Counted from the stretch's first letter, positions 37,219 through 48,695 are shown. The stretch: DNA of 64,000 bases from Streptomyces zhaozhouensis (GCF_900230195.1 NZ_OCNE01000013.1:1-64000), one strand, 5' to 3'. Notes: generated by a model from the sequence alone, not told the origin. Translations and numbers: made by a program.

Positions 37219-38156
37219 GCGGCCGACACCTCCCCGCTCACGGTCCCGTTCCGGTCCTCGACGTCCGCGCCGGACCCGGCGGCTCCCGCGCCGCCCTCCT
37301 CCCGCTGGACCATGTGCAGATAGGTGTCCTCCAACGTCGGCCGGCGCACCTCCAGGTCGGCGATCGGCCCCGCCGCGGCCCGATGCAGCTCCCAGACCAG
37401 CCGCGAGGGGTCGCGGGTGCGCTCGCGGTGGTGTGTCCCGTCGTCGCCCGTCCAGCGCACCTCGGCCCGCGCGGCGGCGCTCCTGGCCAGCTCGGCGGGG
37501 GTGCCCGAGGCCCTGATCCGGCCACCGACCAGCATCGCGATCCGGTCGGCCAGCCGCTCGGCCTCCGCCAGGTCATGCGTGGTCAGCAGCACGGTGACGC
37601 CCTCCTCGCGGGCCAACCGCTCCACCAGCGTATGGAACTCGCGTCGCGCCCGCGGGTCGAAGCCGGTGGTCGGCTCGTCGAGGAAGAGCAGCTCCGGGCG
37701 GCCCACGATGCCCAACGCGACGTCCAGCCGCCGTCGTTGACCGCCGGAGAGGCGCTCCACCTGCTGGTCTGACTGCTCGGCCAGGCCGACCAGCTCCAGC
37801 AGCGCCGCCGGGTCGCGCGGCCGGCGGTAGTACGTCGCGAAGTGGGACAGCAGCTCGGCCACCCGCCACCGACGATGGTCGCGCCAGGACTGGAGGACCA
37901 GCCCGATGCGGGCGCGCCAGGCGTCGTCGCCCCGCTCCGGGTCCGCGCCCAGGACGTCGACCTCCCCGCGCGAGCGCCGCCGGAAGCCCTCCAGGATCTC
38001 GACGCTCGTGGTCTTGCCCGCGCCGTTGGGCCCGAGCAGGGCGAAGACCTCGCCGCGGCGGATATCCAGGTCCACGCCGCGCAGCACGTCCCTGCCGCCG
38101 TACGACATCGCCATCCCTCGCGCCCGGATGACCGTGTCGGCCCCGCGCCCGGTCAT
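37215..38156 (-). CDS. ABC transporter ATP-binding protein
   Basis: A 313-residue ATPase. Walker A is GPNGAGKTT (about residue 40), the Q-loop is VLQSW, the signature is LSGGQRRRLD and Walker B is LLFLDEPTTG, followed by the switch His in LLTTHD. The C-terminal extension about 230-313 is acidic and Gly-rich. The start at 38156 overlaps the regulator stop (ATGA), and its own stop overlaps the permease start. Sharing an operon with a winged-helix regulator suggests that an inducer, perhaps the exported compound, controls expression. Confidence 0.9.
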   Translation of the reverse strand: MTGRGADTVIRARGMAMSYGGRDVLRGVDLDIRRGEVFALLGPNGAGKTTSVEILEGFRRRSRGEVDVLGADPERGDDAWRARIGLVLQSWRDHRRWRVAELLSHFATYYRRPRDPAALLELVGLAEQSDQQVERLSGGQRRRLDVALGIVGRPELLFLDEPTTGFDPRARREFHTLVERLAREEGVTVLLTTHDLAEAERLADRIAMLVGGRIRASGTPAELARSAAARAEVRWTGDDGTHHRERTRDPSRLVWELHRAAAGPIADLEVRRPTLEDTYLHMVQREEGGAGAAGSGADVEDRNGTVSGEVSAA

Positions 38157-38554
38157 CGCGCGGCCCCCCGCGCGGGCGCGGCGGCCGGGACGCCCGGCTC
38201 CGCGGCCGACGCCGCGCCGGCGGGCTCCCCCGCGGCACCGGGAGTCGCTCCCGGGGCCTTGCCGGCGCCCTCGACGATCGCCCGGAGCGCTGCCACATGC
38301 CCCTCGAAGGCGGACCTGCCACGGTCCGTCAGCCGCACCCGCGTGCGGCGCTTCCGCCCGCCGCCCTCCTTGAGGATCTCCAGGTATCCGGCCTCTCCGA
38401 GGGTGTGCAACTGCTTGGAGAGAGCCGAGTCGCTCAGCGAGAGGCTGTCGCGGACGAAGGCGAAGTCGGCCCACTCCGTGGTGGCCAGCAGGGCGACCAC
38501 GGAGAGCCGGGTGGAGGGATGGATCAACTCGTCGAACCCCGCCGGGGTGCTCAT
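38153..38554 (-). CDS. Winged-helix transcriptional regulator
   Basis: A 133-residue regulator. Residues about 5-95 form a winged-helix domain (FDELIHPSTRLSVVALL, then LSDSALSKQLHTLGEAGYL) of the MarR/ArsR-like type common in actinobacteria. The tail from about 100 is a low-complexity Ala/Pro segment. It sits between a membrane protein and an ABC ATPase, with ATGA overlaps on both sides. A pair of inverted repeats upstream of the operon is the likely binding site, so it probably represses its own operon. The effector is unknown. Confidence 0.87.
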   Translation of the reverse strand: MSTPAGFDELIHPSTRLSVVALLATTEWADFAFVRDSLSLSDSALSKQLHTLGEAGYLEILKEGGGRKRRTRVRLTDRGRSAFEGHVAALRAIVEGAGKAPGATPGAAGEPAGAASAAEPGVPAAAPARGAAR

Positions 38555-39060
38555 CGGCTGTCCCCCTCGCGGTCCACGCGCTGGCCGTGGCCGCGCAGCG
38601 AGCCCGTCGACCAGCGGCTCGCGGGACCGATCACCAGCAGGAAGACGGCGGCGGTGACCGTCGCCTGCACCAGCCCGGCCCACACCGGCTCCAGCGGCGC
38701 TGCCAGCCGGCCGGAGAGCAGGATCGTCCCCCCGGTGACCAGCGCGCCGGCGACGAAGGTGGCGAACACCCGCCAGTTGTACCGGGTGTGATGGAGCCGC
38801 ACCCGGCTGCCCCGGTGCGCGCGCCTGGCCAGCGCGGCCAGCAGCGCGACATACACGACGAGCGCCAGCAGCGTGCCCCACAGGGGCGGGTCGAGGCCCA
38901 TCCCGGCCAGGAAAAGCCACAGCAGCCCGGCCGTGCCCCAGGTGGAGGAGTCCGCGCCCCCGGATACCGACCGCTCGACCTCGTCGTACACCCGCTCCTG
39001 CGGCACCCGCACCCGCTGGAGATCCCGCCACGCCTGCTCGGCGTCGATCGTCGTGCCCAT
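38551..39060 (-). CDS. Membrane protein of unknown function
   Basis: A 169-residue protein with four hydrophobic segments (about 44-58, 61-77, 98-114 and 127-143) after a charged N-terminal helix. I do not recognise a specific family. It is the first gene of the leftward operon and its stop overlaps the regulator start. Its place in a regulator-ABC operon suggests that it assists or senses the same stress as the transporter. The ATG at 39060 is preceded by GGAGGGGAAGG, a good ribosome site. Confidence 0.8.
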   Translation of the reverse strand: MGTTIDAEQAWRDLQRVRVPQERVYDEVERSVSGGADSSTWGTAGLLWLFLAGMGLDPPLWGTLLALVVYVALLAALARRAHRGSRVRLHHTRYNWRVFATFVAGALVTGGTILLSGRLAAPLEPVWAGLVQATVTAAVFLLVIGPASRWSTGSLRGHGQRVDREGDSR

Positions 39061-39114
39061 GGCCGTCGCCTTCCCCTCCCGGGCCTCGGAGGTGACCCTC
39101 CGTGACCCCTCTTG

Positions 39115-39160
39115 ACTTTCCTGCCGGGAAAGCTAACACTTACTTTCCGGGTAGGCAAGT
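39115..39160 (-). promoter_or_regulatory. Paired operator-like inverted repeats
   Basis: ACTTTCC-N5-GGAAAGC (39115-39133) and ACTTTCC-N5-GGCAAGT (39142-39160) are two copies of one palindromic motif with start points 27 bp apart. They lie 55-100 bp upstream of the leftward operon that includes the winged-helix regulator. They are a good candidate for its operator. Confidence 0.55.
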
Positions 39161-39211
39161 CGGGGTTGATCCGGTTCGCCCCCGCGGTCGGAGGAGGTGA
39201 TGGGTTAGGGT

Positions 39212-39229
39212 TATCTCGACATCGAGATA
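39212..39229 (+). promoter_or_regulatory. 18-bp palindrome upstream of aconitase
   Basis: TATCTCGA-CA-TCGAGATA has perfect 8-bp arms. It lies about 150 bp upstream of the aconitase start and about 150 bp from the divergent operon. The direct repeat TTAGGGTT occurs just before it (39205) and again at 39297. It is probably a regulator site for aconitase; the cognate protein is unknown. Confidence 0.5.
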
Positions 39230-39381
39230 TCTGGCGTCGAGGTCGGCGCCGAAGGACGCGAGGACCGCCTGGCGGCGCGCCTTCCGAGGGGCCTACTTAG
39301 GGTTCCCTTAGCGAGTGGTGGCCCGGCGCGCACGGCAGGATTGCGTCAGATCGTGCGAATCATGTGGTGAAGGAGACAGTC

Positions 39382-42102
<2,721 letters not shown>

Positions 42103-42349
42103 GGGAGGCCGGCGGGCGGTTCGCGCTCTCGTCCGGGTCACCGCCGGGTCATCGCGACCCGGCGCCTCCGGGCGGCGGCGCGGACCGCGCCGCCCTCGGG
42201 ACAATCGAAGAAGTCGCAGCTCAGCGCAAGGGCCGGCCGGTCGTTCGAAGTTCACTCGGACGTGGCCGGTCCTTCGCGTGTGTCAGGGAGATCTCAACTC
42301 GGAAAAGCCTCCCGGCGATCTTGGCTCCCGATCTTCCGTGCACGCGCCA

Positions 42350-42365
42350 AGTGGACTATACCTGT
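42350..42365 (+). promoter_or_regulatory. DasR-like operator upstream of the sugar importer
   Basis: AGTGGACTATACCTGT matches 12 of 16 bases of the DasR site AGTGGTCTAGACCACT as I recall it. It lies 52 bp before the ATG of the binding-protein gene, and its TATACC could double as a -10 box. DasR is the GlcNAc-responsive GntR repressor of streptomycetes, which fits the predicted GlcNAc/chitobiose importer. The rest of the 314-bp gap 42103-42416 shows no gene. Confidence 0.5.
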
Positions 42366-42416
42366 CGGGCACCGGCGGCCATTCCGTTCGGCTCCCAGAG
42401 GAAGACGAGGCTGCAT

Positions 42417-43829
42417 ATGACGTCCCATCTCAACCGCCGCTCCCTTCTGACCCGTTCCGCCGCCGCCGGCCTGCTGTCGGTGCCGGCCGTGAGCGCCCTG
42501 TCCGGCTGCGCCAGCGGGGGCGGTGACGACAACTCCGTCGAGCGGGGCGAGACCTCGGACGACAACCCGCTGGGCGTGGACCCGGACGCCGAGCTGGAGG
42601 TCGTCATCTTCGACGGCGGCTTCGGCGACCAGTACGCCCTGGACGCCGAGGCGATATACCAGGAGAGCTACGGCCAGGTCGCGCACACCAAGACCACCGA
42701 GATCCAGACCAGGCTCCAGCCCCGGTTCGTCCAGGGCGAGCCGCCGGACGTCGTGAACAACAGCGGCGCGGACGCCATGGACATCGCCGCGCTGACCCGC
42801 AACGACCAGGTCTACGACCTGAACGAGCTGCTGGACGCCCCCTCGCTGGACGACCCCAACGTCACCGTGCGCGACACGCTGATGCCCAGCACGGTCGAGA
42901 TGGGGCAGTTCGGTTCGGAGGAGGTCTGGCGGCTCAACTACGCGTACACCGTCTACGGCCAGTGGTACTCGCGCACCGCACTGGAGCGCTTGGAGGTCGA
43001 GTACCCGCGCACCTGGGACGAGATGATCGCCGTCTGCGAGGCCGCCAAGCGGCAGGGGATGGCCGGCTGGACCTACGCGGGCGTCTATCCGTACTACTTC
43101 AACTTCACGCTCTACCCGTTCATCGGGAAGATCGGCGGCGGCGACGTCCTCAAGGCGATCGACAACCTGGAGCCGAACGCGTGGCGTCACGACGCGGTCA
43201 GGGCCGCCTTCGAGGCGTACCACGAGCTGGCCGCGCGGGGCTACATCCTCCAGGGCAGCCCGGGGATGACCCACGAGGAGTCCCAGGACGAGTGGAACGG
43301 CTACCAGGCGCTCTTCCTCCCCAACGGCTCCTGGGTGGAGAACGAGTCGCGGCGCAACACCCCGGACGACTTCGACATGGCGGTGGGCCCGCCCACCGGC
43401 CTGGACTCCTCGGACGCCATGCCGTTCGAGACGCTGTGGACCTCGGCGAGTGAGCCGTTCTTCGTGCCGGCAGACGCCAAGAACCCGATCGGCGGCCTGG
43501 AGTTCCTGCGGGTGATGCTCGGTCGGCAGTCCGCGCGCAACTTCACCGAGCTGGTCTCCTCCCTCACCTGCGTGCGGGGAGCGGCCGACGACCTGGAGCT
43601 GCCGCCCGGACTGGCCAGCGCCAAGCAGGCATTCGAGGCGGCGGGCGAGAACCTGCTCGTGCCCCGACTGCCCGACTGGTACAAGCAGTTGAACGACGAG
43701 GAGGTCGGCGGTGCCGTCGCCGCCATGATGGCCGGCGACATCGACCCCGACGAGGCCATCAACCGTTGCCAGCGCGCGGCCGACGCGACCGCGAGCGACG
43801 ACTCCGTCCAGAAGTTCCAGCACGTCTGA
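42417..43829 (+). CDS. ngcE: N-acetylglucosamine/chitobiose ABC importer substrate-binding lipoprotein (NgcE-like)
   Basis: A 470-residue solute-binding lipoprotein. The N-terminus has RRSLLT with a hydrophobic stretch and the lipobox LSGC (Cys about 33), so it is exported, perhaps by Tat, and lipid-anchored. The motifs LEVVIFDGGFGD, TEIQTRLQPRFVQGEPPD and LYPFIGKIGG closely match my recollection of NgcE of Streptomyces. NgcE binds GlcNAc and chitobiose outside the cell and hands them to NgcF and NgcG. Two permease genes follow directly and no ATPase is in the operon, as usual for systems energised by the shared MsiK ATPase. The ATG at 42417 was chosen because the signal peptide starts there, although the frame is open far upstream. 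Confidence 0.9.
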   Translation: MTSHLNRRSLLTRSAAAGLLSVPAVSALSGCASGGGDDNSVERGETSDDNPLGVDPDAELEVVIFDGGFGDQYALDAEAIYQESYGQVAHTKTTEIQTRLQPRFVQGEPPDVVNNSGADAMDIAALTRNDQVYDLNELLDAPSLDDPNVTVRDTLMPSTVEMGQFGSEEVWRLNYAYTVYGQWYSRTALERLEVEYPRTWDEMIAVCEAAKRQGMAGWTYAGVYPYYFNFTLYPFIGKIGGGDVLKAIDNLEPNAWRHDAVRAAFEAYHELAARGYILQGSPGMTHEESQDEWNGYQALFLPNGSWVENESRRNTPDDFDMAVGPPTGLDSSDAMPFETLWTSASEPFFVPADAKNPIGGLEFLRVMLGRQSARNFTELVSSLTCVRGAADDLELPPGLASAKQAFEAAGENLLVPRLPDWYKQLNDEEVGGAVAAMMAGDIDPDEAINRCQRAADATASDDSVQKFQHV

Positions 43830-43845
43830 GCGCGAAGGGGGCGGC

Positions 43846-44904
43846 ATGGAAGACACAACGCAGCGGGCCGGCAAGGACGTCACCGGGAGCGGTGGGCGCG
43901 GGAGCGAGGACCGCCTGACCCCGGGGATGAGACTCCGGCTGGCCGTGGCGTTCGTCCTGCCGCCCCGCTTCACCCCGGACAGCGTGCGCTACGACCGGCG
44001 TTACCGCAAACTCGACCAGTACCGGTTCATCGTCTGGTTTCTCGCCGCGCCTCTCCTGGTGTACGGCATATTCGTGGTCTCGCCTTTCGTGCAGGCGTTC
44101 TTCTACTCGATGACGGACTGGACCGGATACAGCTCCAGTTACCGTTTCACCGGGTTCGAGAACTACGAGAGGATGTGGAACGACGACAAGTTCTGGGACG
44201 CCACGAGGAACAGCCTGCTGCTCCTGGTGGTCGCCCCGGTCGTGACGCTGGCGCTGGGACTCTTCTTCTCGTACATGCTCACCGCCGGCGGTCGGCGCAG
44301 GAGCGAGGCGGTGGCCGGGGTCACCGGCTCCGGGCTCTACAAGATCGTCTACTTTTTCCCGCAGGTGCTCTCGCTCGCGATCATCGCCGTGATCTGGGCG
44401 CGGATCTACAGCCCGCGCAGCGGCGCGCTCAACGCCGGCCTGGACGCCGTCGGTCTCGGCTCCTGGCAGCGCGAGGACTGGCTGGGCAGTTCCTGGGCGA
44501 TCTGGTGCGTGCTGATCGTGCTGTGCTGGTCGTTCGTCGGCTTCTACGTGGTGCTCTTCTCGGCGGCGATGAGTTCCATCCCGAACGAGATCTACGAGGC
44601 GGCCCGACTGGACGGCGCGGGACGCTCGTTGACGTTCTTCCGGATCACCTTCCCGCTCACCTGGGAGACCGTCCGCACCGGGTGGGTCTACATGGGTATC
44701 CAGGCGCTCGACGCCTTCGCGCTGGTGAACGTGATGGTGCCGGAGCACGGCATGGACGTGCTGCCCAGCTACCTGTTCTCGAAGGCGTTCAGGGACGGAC
44801 AGGCCGGCTACGCGACCACCATCGGGGTGGCGCTCTTCCTGATCACGCTGGTGTTCGCCGCGGTCATGATGCGGATCGGCCGCAGGGACCGGATCGAGAT
44901 GTAG
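43846..44904 (+). CDS. ngcF: Sugar ABC importer permease (NgcF-like)
   Basis: A 352-residue MalF-type permease. A long polar N-terminus (about 1-60) precedes six membrane spans. The cytoplasmic EAA loop reads EAARLDGAGR (about residue 248), the ATPase contact site. It starts 16 bp after the binding-protein gene with a GAAGGGGGC ribosome site, so the genes are co-transcribed. With the next gene it forms the channel for the aminosugar. Confidence 0.92.
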   Translation: MEDTTQRAGKDVTGSGGRGSEDRLTPGMRLRLAVAFVLPPRFTPDSVRYDRRYRKLDQYRFIVWFLAAPLLVYGIFVVSPFVQAFFYSMTDWTGYSSSYRFTGFENYERMWNDDKFWDATRNSLLLLVVAPVVTLALGLFFSYMLTAGGRRRSEAVAGVTGSGLYKIVYFFPQVLSLAIIAVIWARIYSPRSGALNAGLDAVGLGSWQREDWLGSSWAIWCVLIVLCWSFVGFYVVLFSAAMSSIPNEIYEAARLDGAGRSLTFFRITFPLTWETVRTGWVYMGIQALDAFALVNVMVPEHGMDVLPSYLFSKAFRDGQAGYATTIGVALFLITLVFAAVMMRIGRRDRIEM

Positions 44905-44910
44905 GCGGGC

Positions 44911-44936
44911 CCCGGGGCGCCGCCCGACGCCCCGGG
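44911..44936 (+). terminator. Intercistronic hairpin between ngcF and ngcG
   Basis: Arms CCCGGGGCG and CGCCCCGGG (9 bp each) surround an 8-nt loop, with no U-tract. It is probably an mRNA-stabilising or attenuating stem rather than a full terminator, because ngcG needs the same transcript. Confidence 0.45.
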
Positions 44937-44978
44937 CTCTCGCATTCACCACGCCAACCGCCTTTGGGAGCACCGCAG

Positions 44979-45884
44979 ATGAGCGTCACCGAAACCACGG
45001 AGGACCGGCCGGTCGAGGAGTCGGAGCGGCCGCCGGAGCAGCACCGCGCCAGCGTCACCGGCACCACGTTGAACGTCTTCTCGCACACCTTCCTCGTCGT
45101 CTGGCTGGTGATGGCGGCGGCGCCGCTGGTGCTGGTCGTCCTCAACAGCTTCCGCCCGCACGGCGACATCGTCTCCGAGCCCTTCGGGCTGCCGACCAGC
45201 CTGGAGTGGGACAACTTCACCAACGCCTGGACCTCGGCCAACATCGGCCGGTACGCCCTCAACTCGCTGATCATCCTGGCCGGTTCGCTCACCGGCACGA
45301 TGCTGCTGGGGGCGATGGCCGCCTATGTGCTGGCCCGCTTCGACTTCCCCGGCAACAGGCTGCTGCACCTGCTGTTCGTCGGCGGGATGATGTTCCCGAT
45401 CTTCCTCGCGCTGGTGCCGCTGTTCTTCGTGTTGAACAACATGGGCCTGCTCAACACCCGCCAGGGCCTGATCCTGGTCTACATCGCCTACTCGCTGCCG
45501 TTCACGATCTTCTTCCTGGTCTCCTTCTTCCGCACCCTGCCGGGCGGGGTGCAGGAGGCGGCGATGCTGGACGGCGCCTCGCACAGCAGGACGTTCTTCC
45601 AGGTCATGCTGCCGATGGCCAAGCCCGGCCTGATCAGCATCGGGATCTTCAACTTCCTCGGCCAGTGGAACCAGTTCGTGCTGCCCAGGGTGCTCAACGT
45701 CGGCGACCCGGACGACGCGGTGCTGCCCCAGGGGCTGGCGGCCCTGATGGTGCAGCAGGGGTACGAGGGAGACTGGGGCGCGCTCTACGCGGGCGTCTCG
45801 CTGGCGATGCTGCCGGTGCTGACGGTGTACGTGGCGTTCCAGCGGCAGGTGCAGAACGGCCTGACGGCGGGCGCGGTGCGGTGA
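44979..45884 (+). CDS. ngcG: Sugar ABC importer permease (NgcG-like)
   Basis: A 301-residue MalG-type permease with six membrane spans after a short polar N-terminus. The EAA loop is EAAMLDGASHSR (about residue 194). The ATG follows the ngcF hairpin. It completes the importer without an ATPase, consistent with a shared multi-sugar ATPase. The C-terminal VAFQRQVQNGLTAGAVR is the conserved end of MalG-type permeases. The gap 45885-46057 that follows (about 170 bp) should hold the promoter of the ROK regulator. Confidence 0.92.
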   Translation: MSVTETTEDRPVEESERPPEQHRASVTGTTLNVFSHTFLVVWLVMAAAPLVLVVLNSFRPHGDIVSEPFGLPTSLEWDNFTNAWTSANIGRYALNSLIILAGSLTGTMLLGAMAAYVLARFDFPGNRLLHLLFVGGMMFPIFLALVPLFFVLNNMGLLNTRQGLILVYIAYSLPFTIFFLVSFFRTLPGGVQEAAMLDGASHSRTFFQVMLPMAKPGLISIGIFNFLGQWNQFVLPRVLNVGDPDDAVLPQGLAALMVQQGYEGDWGALYAGVSLAMLPVLTVYVAFQRQVQNGLTAGAVR

Positions 45885-46057
45885 CGGGTGCGGTTCCGGA
45901 CTTCGGTCGATTGCCGCACGCGACCACCACGGAGGGCGCCGACTTCCTATAGTGGGCCCGGCGTCGCCCTCCGTCGCAGGTGGGACGGCCGTTGGGAGGC
46001 GAACCGCCGTCCTCGCGGGGCGGCGGGACGCTCGGTATGTGGGAAGTGGAGTGAGCC

Positions 46058-47272
46058 GTGAAGACTCCGGGATCGCAGTCCTCGCTGCACCGGGCCAATC
46101 TGGAGCGGGTGATCAGGGCGGTCCGGGCCGCCGGTTCGCTCACCCAGGCCGACATCGCCAGGACCACGGGTCTCTCGGCGGCCACGGTCTCGAACATCGT
46201 TCGGGAGTTGAAGGAGCTGGGCACGGTCGAGGTGCGCTCCACCTCGGCGGGCGGCCGGCGGGCCCGCAGCGTCTCGCTCTCCAGCGACGCGGGGATCGTG
46301 GTGGGCGTCGACTTCGGCCACTCCCATCTGCGGGTGGCCGTGGGGAACCTGGCGCACCAGGTGCTGGCGGAGGAGGCCGAGCCGCTGGACGTGGACGCCT
46401 CGGCGGACCAGGGCTTCGACCGGGCGGAGAAGCTGGTCGACCGGCTGCTGGCGGTGGCCGGGATGGACCGTTCCAAGATCATCGGGATCGGCCTCGGCGT
46501 CCCCGGCCCGATCGACATGACCAGCGGCACCATCGGCTCCACCGCGATACTGCCGGGCTGGCGCGGCACCAACCCGCGCGAGGAGCTGGCGGCCAGGACG
46601 GGCGTCCCGGTGCACGTGGACAACGACGCGAACCTGGGCGCGCTCGGCGAGTCCGTGTGGGGGAGCGGCCGGGGCGCGGGGGACCTGGCGTACATCAAGG
46701 TGGCCAGCGGGGTCGGCGCCGGGCTGGTGATCAACGGGCGCATATACCGGGGTTCGGGCGGCACCGCCGGGGAGATAGGCCACATCACCCTCGACGAGTC
46801 GGGCCCGGTCTGCCGCTGCGGCAACCGCGGCTGCCTGGAGACCTACACCGCGGCGCGCCACGTGCTGCCGCTGCTGGCTCCCGTGCACGGCACCGAGTTG
46901 ACCATGCGGCGCGTCGTCCAGATGGCCCGCGACGGCGACCCGGGCTGCCGGCGGGTGATCGCCGACGTCGGCCGCCACGTGGGCACGGCGGTGGCGCAGC
47001 TGTGCAACGTGCTCAACCTCAACCGCGTGGTGCTCGGCGGGGACGTCGCCGAGGCCGGGGAGATCGTGCTCGGCCCGATCAGGGACTCCGTCGGCCGCTA
47101 CGCCATCCCCAGCGCGGCCCGCCAACTCACCGTGGCCGCCGGCGCGCTGGGCGGCCGGGCCGAGGTGCTGGGGGCGCTGGCCCTGGTGCTGCGCGAGATG
47201 GGGGACGGAATGCTGCTCGGTTCCGGCCGGGCGGCTGAACGCGTGCCGCGGGGGCAGAACGCGGCTCGTTGA
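46058..47272 (+). CDS. ROK-family transcriptional regulator (Rok7B7-like)
   Basis: A 404-residue regulator. Residues about 10-75 form a winged helix-turn-helix (LTQADIARTTGLSAATVSNI). Residues about 85-385 form a ROK sugar-kinase-like domain with the GEIGH motif and the zinc site CRCGNRGCLE. The phosphate-binding motif is GVDFGHSH, not the kinase DxGxT, so it should bind sugar without phosphorylating it. It sits between an Ngc-type and a Xyl-type importer. From memory, this is the position of Rok7B7 (SCO6008) in S. coelicolor, which controls xylFGH and influences carbon-catabolite control and antibiotic production. The gene symbol is left empty because orthology was not tested. Confidence 0.9.
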   Translation: MKTPGSQSSLHRANLERVIRAVRAAGSLTQADIARTTGLSAATVSNIVRELKELGTVEVRSTSAGGRRARSVSLSSDAGIVVGVDFGHSHLRVAVGNLAHQVLAEEAEPLDVDASADQGFDRAEKLVDRLLAVAGMDRSKIIGIGLGVPGPIDMTSGTIGSTAILPGWRGTNPREELAARTGVPVHVDNDANLGALGESVWGSGRGAGDLAYIKVASGVGAGLVINGRIYRGSGGTAGEIGHITLDESGPVCRCGNRGCLETYTAARHVLPLLAPVHGTELTMRRVVQMARDGDPGCRRVIADVGRHVGTAVAQLCNVLNLNRVVLGGDVAEAGEIVLGPIRDSVGRYAIPSAARQLTVAAGALGGRAEVLGALALVLREMGDGMLLGSGRAAERVPRGQNAAR

Positions 47273-47421
47273 ACCTTCAAGAGGTGAACCGAGGGAAGTG
47301 CGGGCGACGCCCCGGGGACACCACGCCGAGCGGCGCGCCAATTTCCCGCCGAATCCGGTCGGCAAACCTTCTCTTGCGGCCTGAGAGAAGATCTCGATTT
47401 GGTTGAAGCTGGATTTATGTA

Positions 47422-47450
47422 TTGACGACAACAAGACGCCGGAGTTAGCT
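47422..47450 (+). promoter_or_regulatory. Candidate promoter of the xylose-type importer
   Basis: TTGACG (47422-47427) and TTAGCT (47445-47450) are 17 bp apart and end 57 bp before the xylF start. The AT-rich stretch just upstream is a possible ROK-regulator site. The rest of 47273-47506 has no gene. Confidence 0.45.
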
Positions 47451-47506
47451 CTCCCCGGACCGATATGGCCGCCAAGTCGCGGCCCGAGCGGGAGGCTTGA
47501 GGAACG

Positions 47507-48610
47507 ATGCGTCAACACAAGCGACTTGCCGGCGTCGGCGTCGCGTCCCTGTCCCTGGCCCTGGCGCTCACCGCCTGCGGGGAGGCCGGCGGTGGCGACG
47601 ACGACGACAACGAGGGCGGCGGCGGGGACGGTGGCGGGACCATCGGCCTCCTGCTCCCCGAGGACCGCACCACCCGGTACGAGTCCTTCGACCGGCCCTT
47701 CATCGAGGGCAAGATCGGCGAGCTGTGCCCGGACTGCACGGTCCAGTACAACAACGCCAGCGAGGACGCCAACCTCCAGAAGCAGCAGTTCGACGCGATG
47801 CTCACCGACGGCGTCGACGTGATCATCCTGGACGCGGTGGACGCCTCGACGACCGCCACCTGGGTCGAGGAGGCCGAGGCCGAGGGCGTGCCCGTCGTCG
47901 CCTACGATCGCCTGGCCGAGGGCCCGATCGACGCCTACGTCTCCTACGACAACGAGCGCGTCGGCGAACTCCAGGGCCAGGCCCTGCTCGACGCCCTGGG
48001 TGACGAGGCCGAGGGCTCCCGCGTCGTCATGATCAACGGTTCGCCCACGGACCCCAACGCCGCCCAGTTCAAGTCAGGCGCCGAGTCCGTCCTGGAGGGC
48101 ACCGCCGAGATCGTCTTCTCCCAGGACATCGACGGCTGGGACGCCGCGCTGGCCAACGAGGAGATGAACGCCGCCATCGACTCGCTCGGCGCCGACGGCT
48201 TCGACGCGGTCTACGTCGCCAACGACGGCATGGGCGCCGGCGTGATCAACGCCCTGGAGGCCGCCGGCATCAACGACGTCCCGGTGGGCGGCCAGGACGC
48301 CGAACTCGCGGGCCTCCAGCGGATCGTCACCGGCGTGCAGACCTTCACGATCTACAAGGCGCTCCAGCCCGAGGCCGAGATCACCGCCGAGATCGCCGTC
48401 CGCCTGCTGCGCGGCGAGGACTTCGCCGAGCTCACGCCCGACAGCGCGGACAGCCCGACCAACGACGGCATCCCGTCCACCCTGCTGGAGCCCGTCCCGG
48501 TGACCCTGGACACCATCGAGGACACCGTGATCGCGGACGAGTTCTACGCCCCCGCCGACATCTGCACCGCCGAGTTCGCCGACGCCTGCCAGGAAGCCGG
48601 CCTCGGCTGA
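47507..48610 (+). CDS. xylF: Xylose-type ABC importer substrate-binding lipoprotein
   Basis: A 367-residue periplasmic-binding-protein-1 fold protein. The signal peptide ends in the lipobox LTAC (Cys about 24), then an Asp/Gly-rich spacer. GLLLPEDRTTRYESFDRPF, DVIILDAVDAST and PVVAYDRLAEGP are typical of XylF-type binding proteins for pentoses. It starts the operon with the ATPase and permease genes and lies directly downstream of the ROK regulator that probably controls it. The ATG follows GAGGAACG. Confidence 0.92.
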   Translation: MRQHKRLAGVGVASLSLALALTACGEAGGGDDDDNEGGGGDGGGTIGLLLPEDRTTRYESFDRPFIEGKIGELCPDCTVQYNNASEDANLQKQQFDAMLTDGVDVIILDAVDASTTATWVEEAEAEGVPVVAYDRLAEGPIDAYVSYDNERVGELQGQALLDALGDEAEGSRVVMINGSPTDPNAAQFKSGAESVLEGTAEIVFSQDIDGWDAALANEEMNAAIDSLGADGFDAVYVANDGMGAGVINALEAAGINDVPVGGQDAELAGLQRIVTGVQTFTIYKALQPEAEITAEIAVRLLRGEDFAELTPDSADSPTNDGIPSTLLEPVPVTLDTIEDTVIADEFYAPADICTAEFADACQEAGLG

Positions 48611-48627
48611 CCGTCGCACCGTTCGGA

Positions 48628-48661
48628 CCCCGCCCCGCCCCACCACCGTCCCGGGGCGGGG
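48628..48661 (+). terminator. Intercistronic hairpin between xylF and xylG
   Basis: Arms CCCCGCCCCG and CGGGGCGGGG (10 bp each) surround a 14-nt loop 35 bp before the xylG start. Such stems often give more binding protein than transporter by attenuation or mRNA protection. Confidence 0.5.
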
Positions 48662-48695
48662 CCGGCCGACGCAGCGCAAGGAGCTGACCCCACGC

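Noticed and set aside
42103..42416. Upstream extension of the ngcE frame to 41277
   Set aside because: It runs antiphase through aconitase and the intergenic gap. The signal peptide and lipobox fix the start at 42417.
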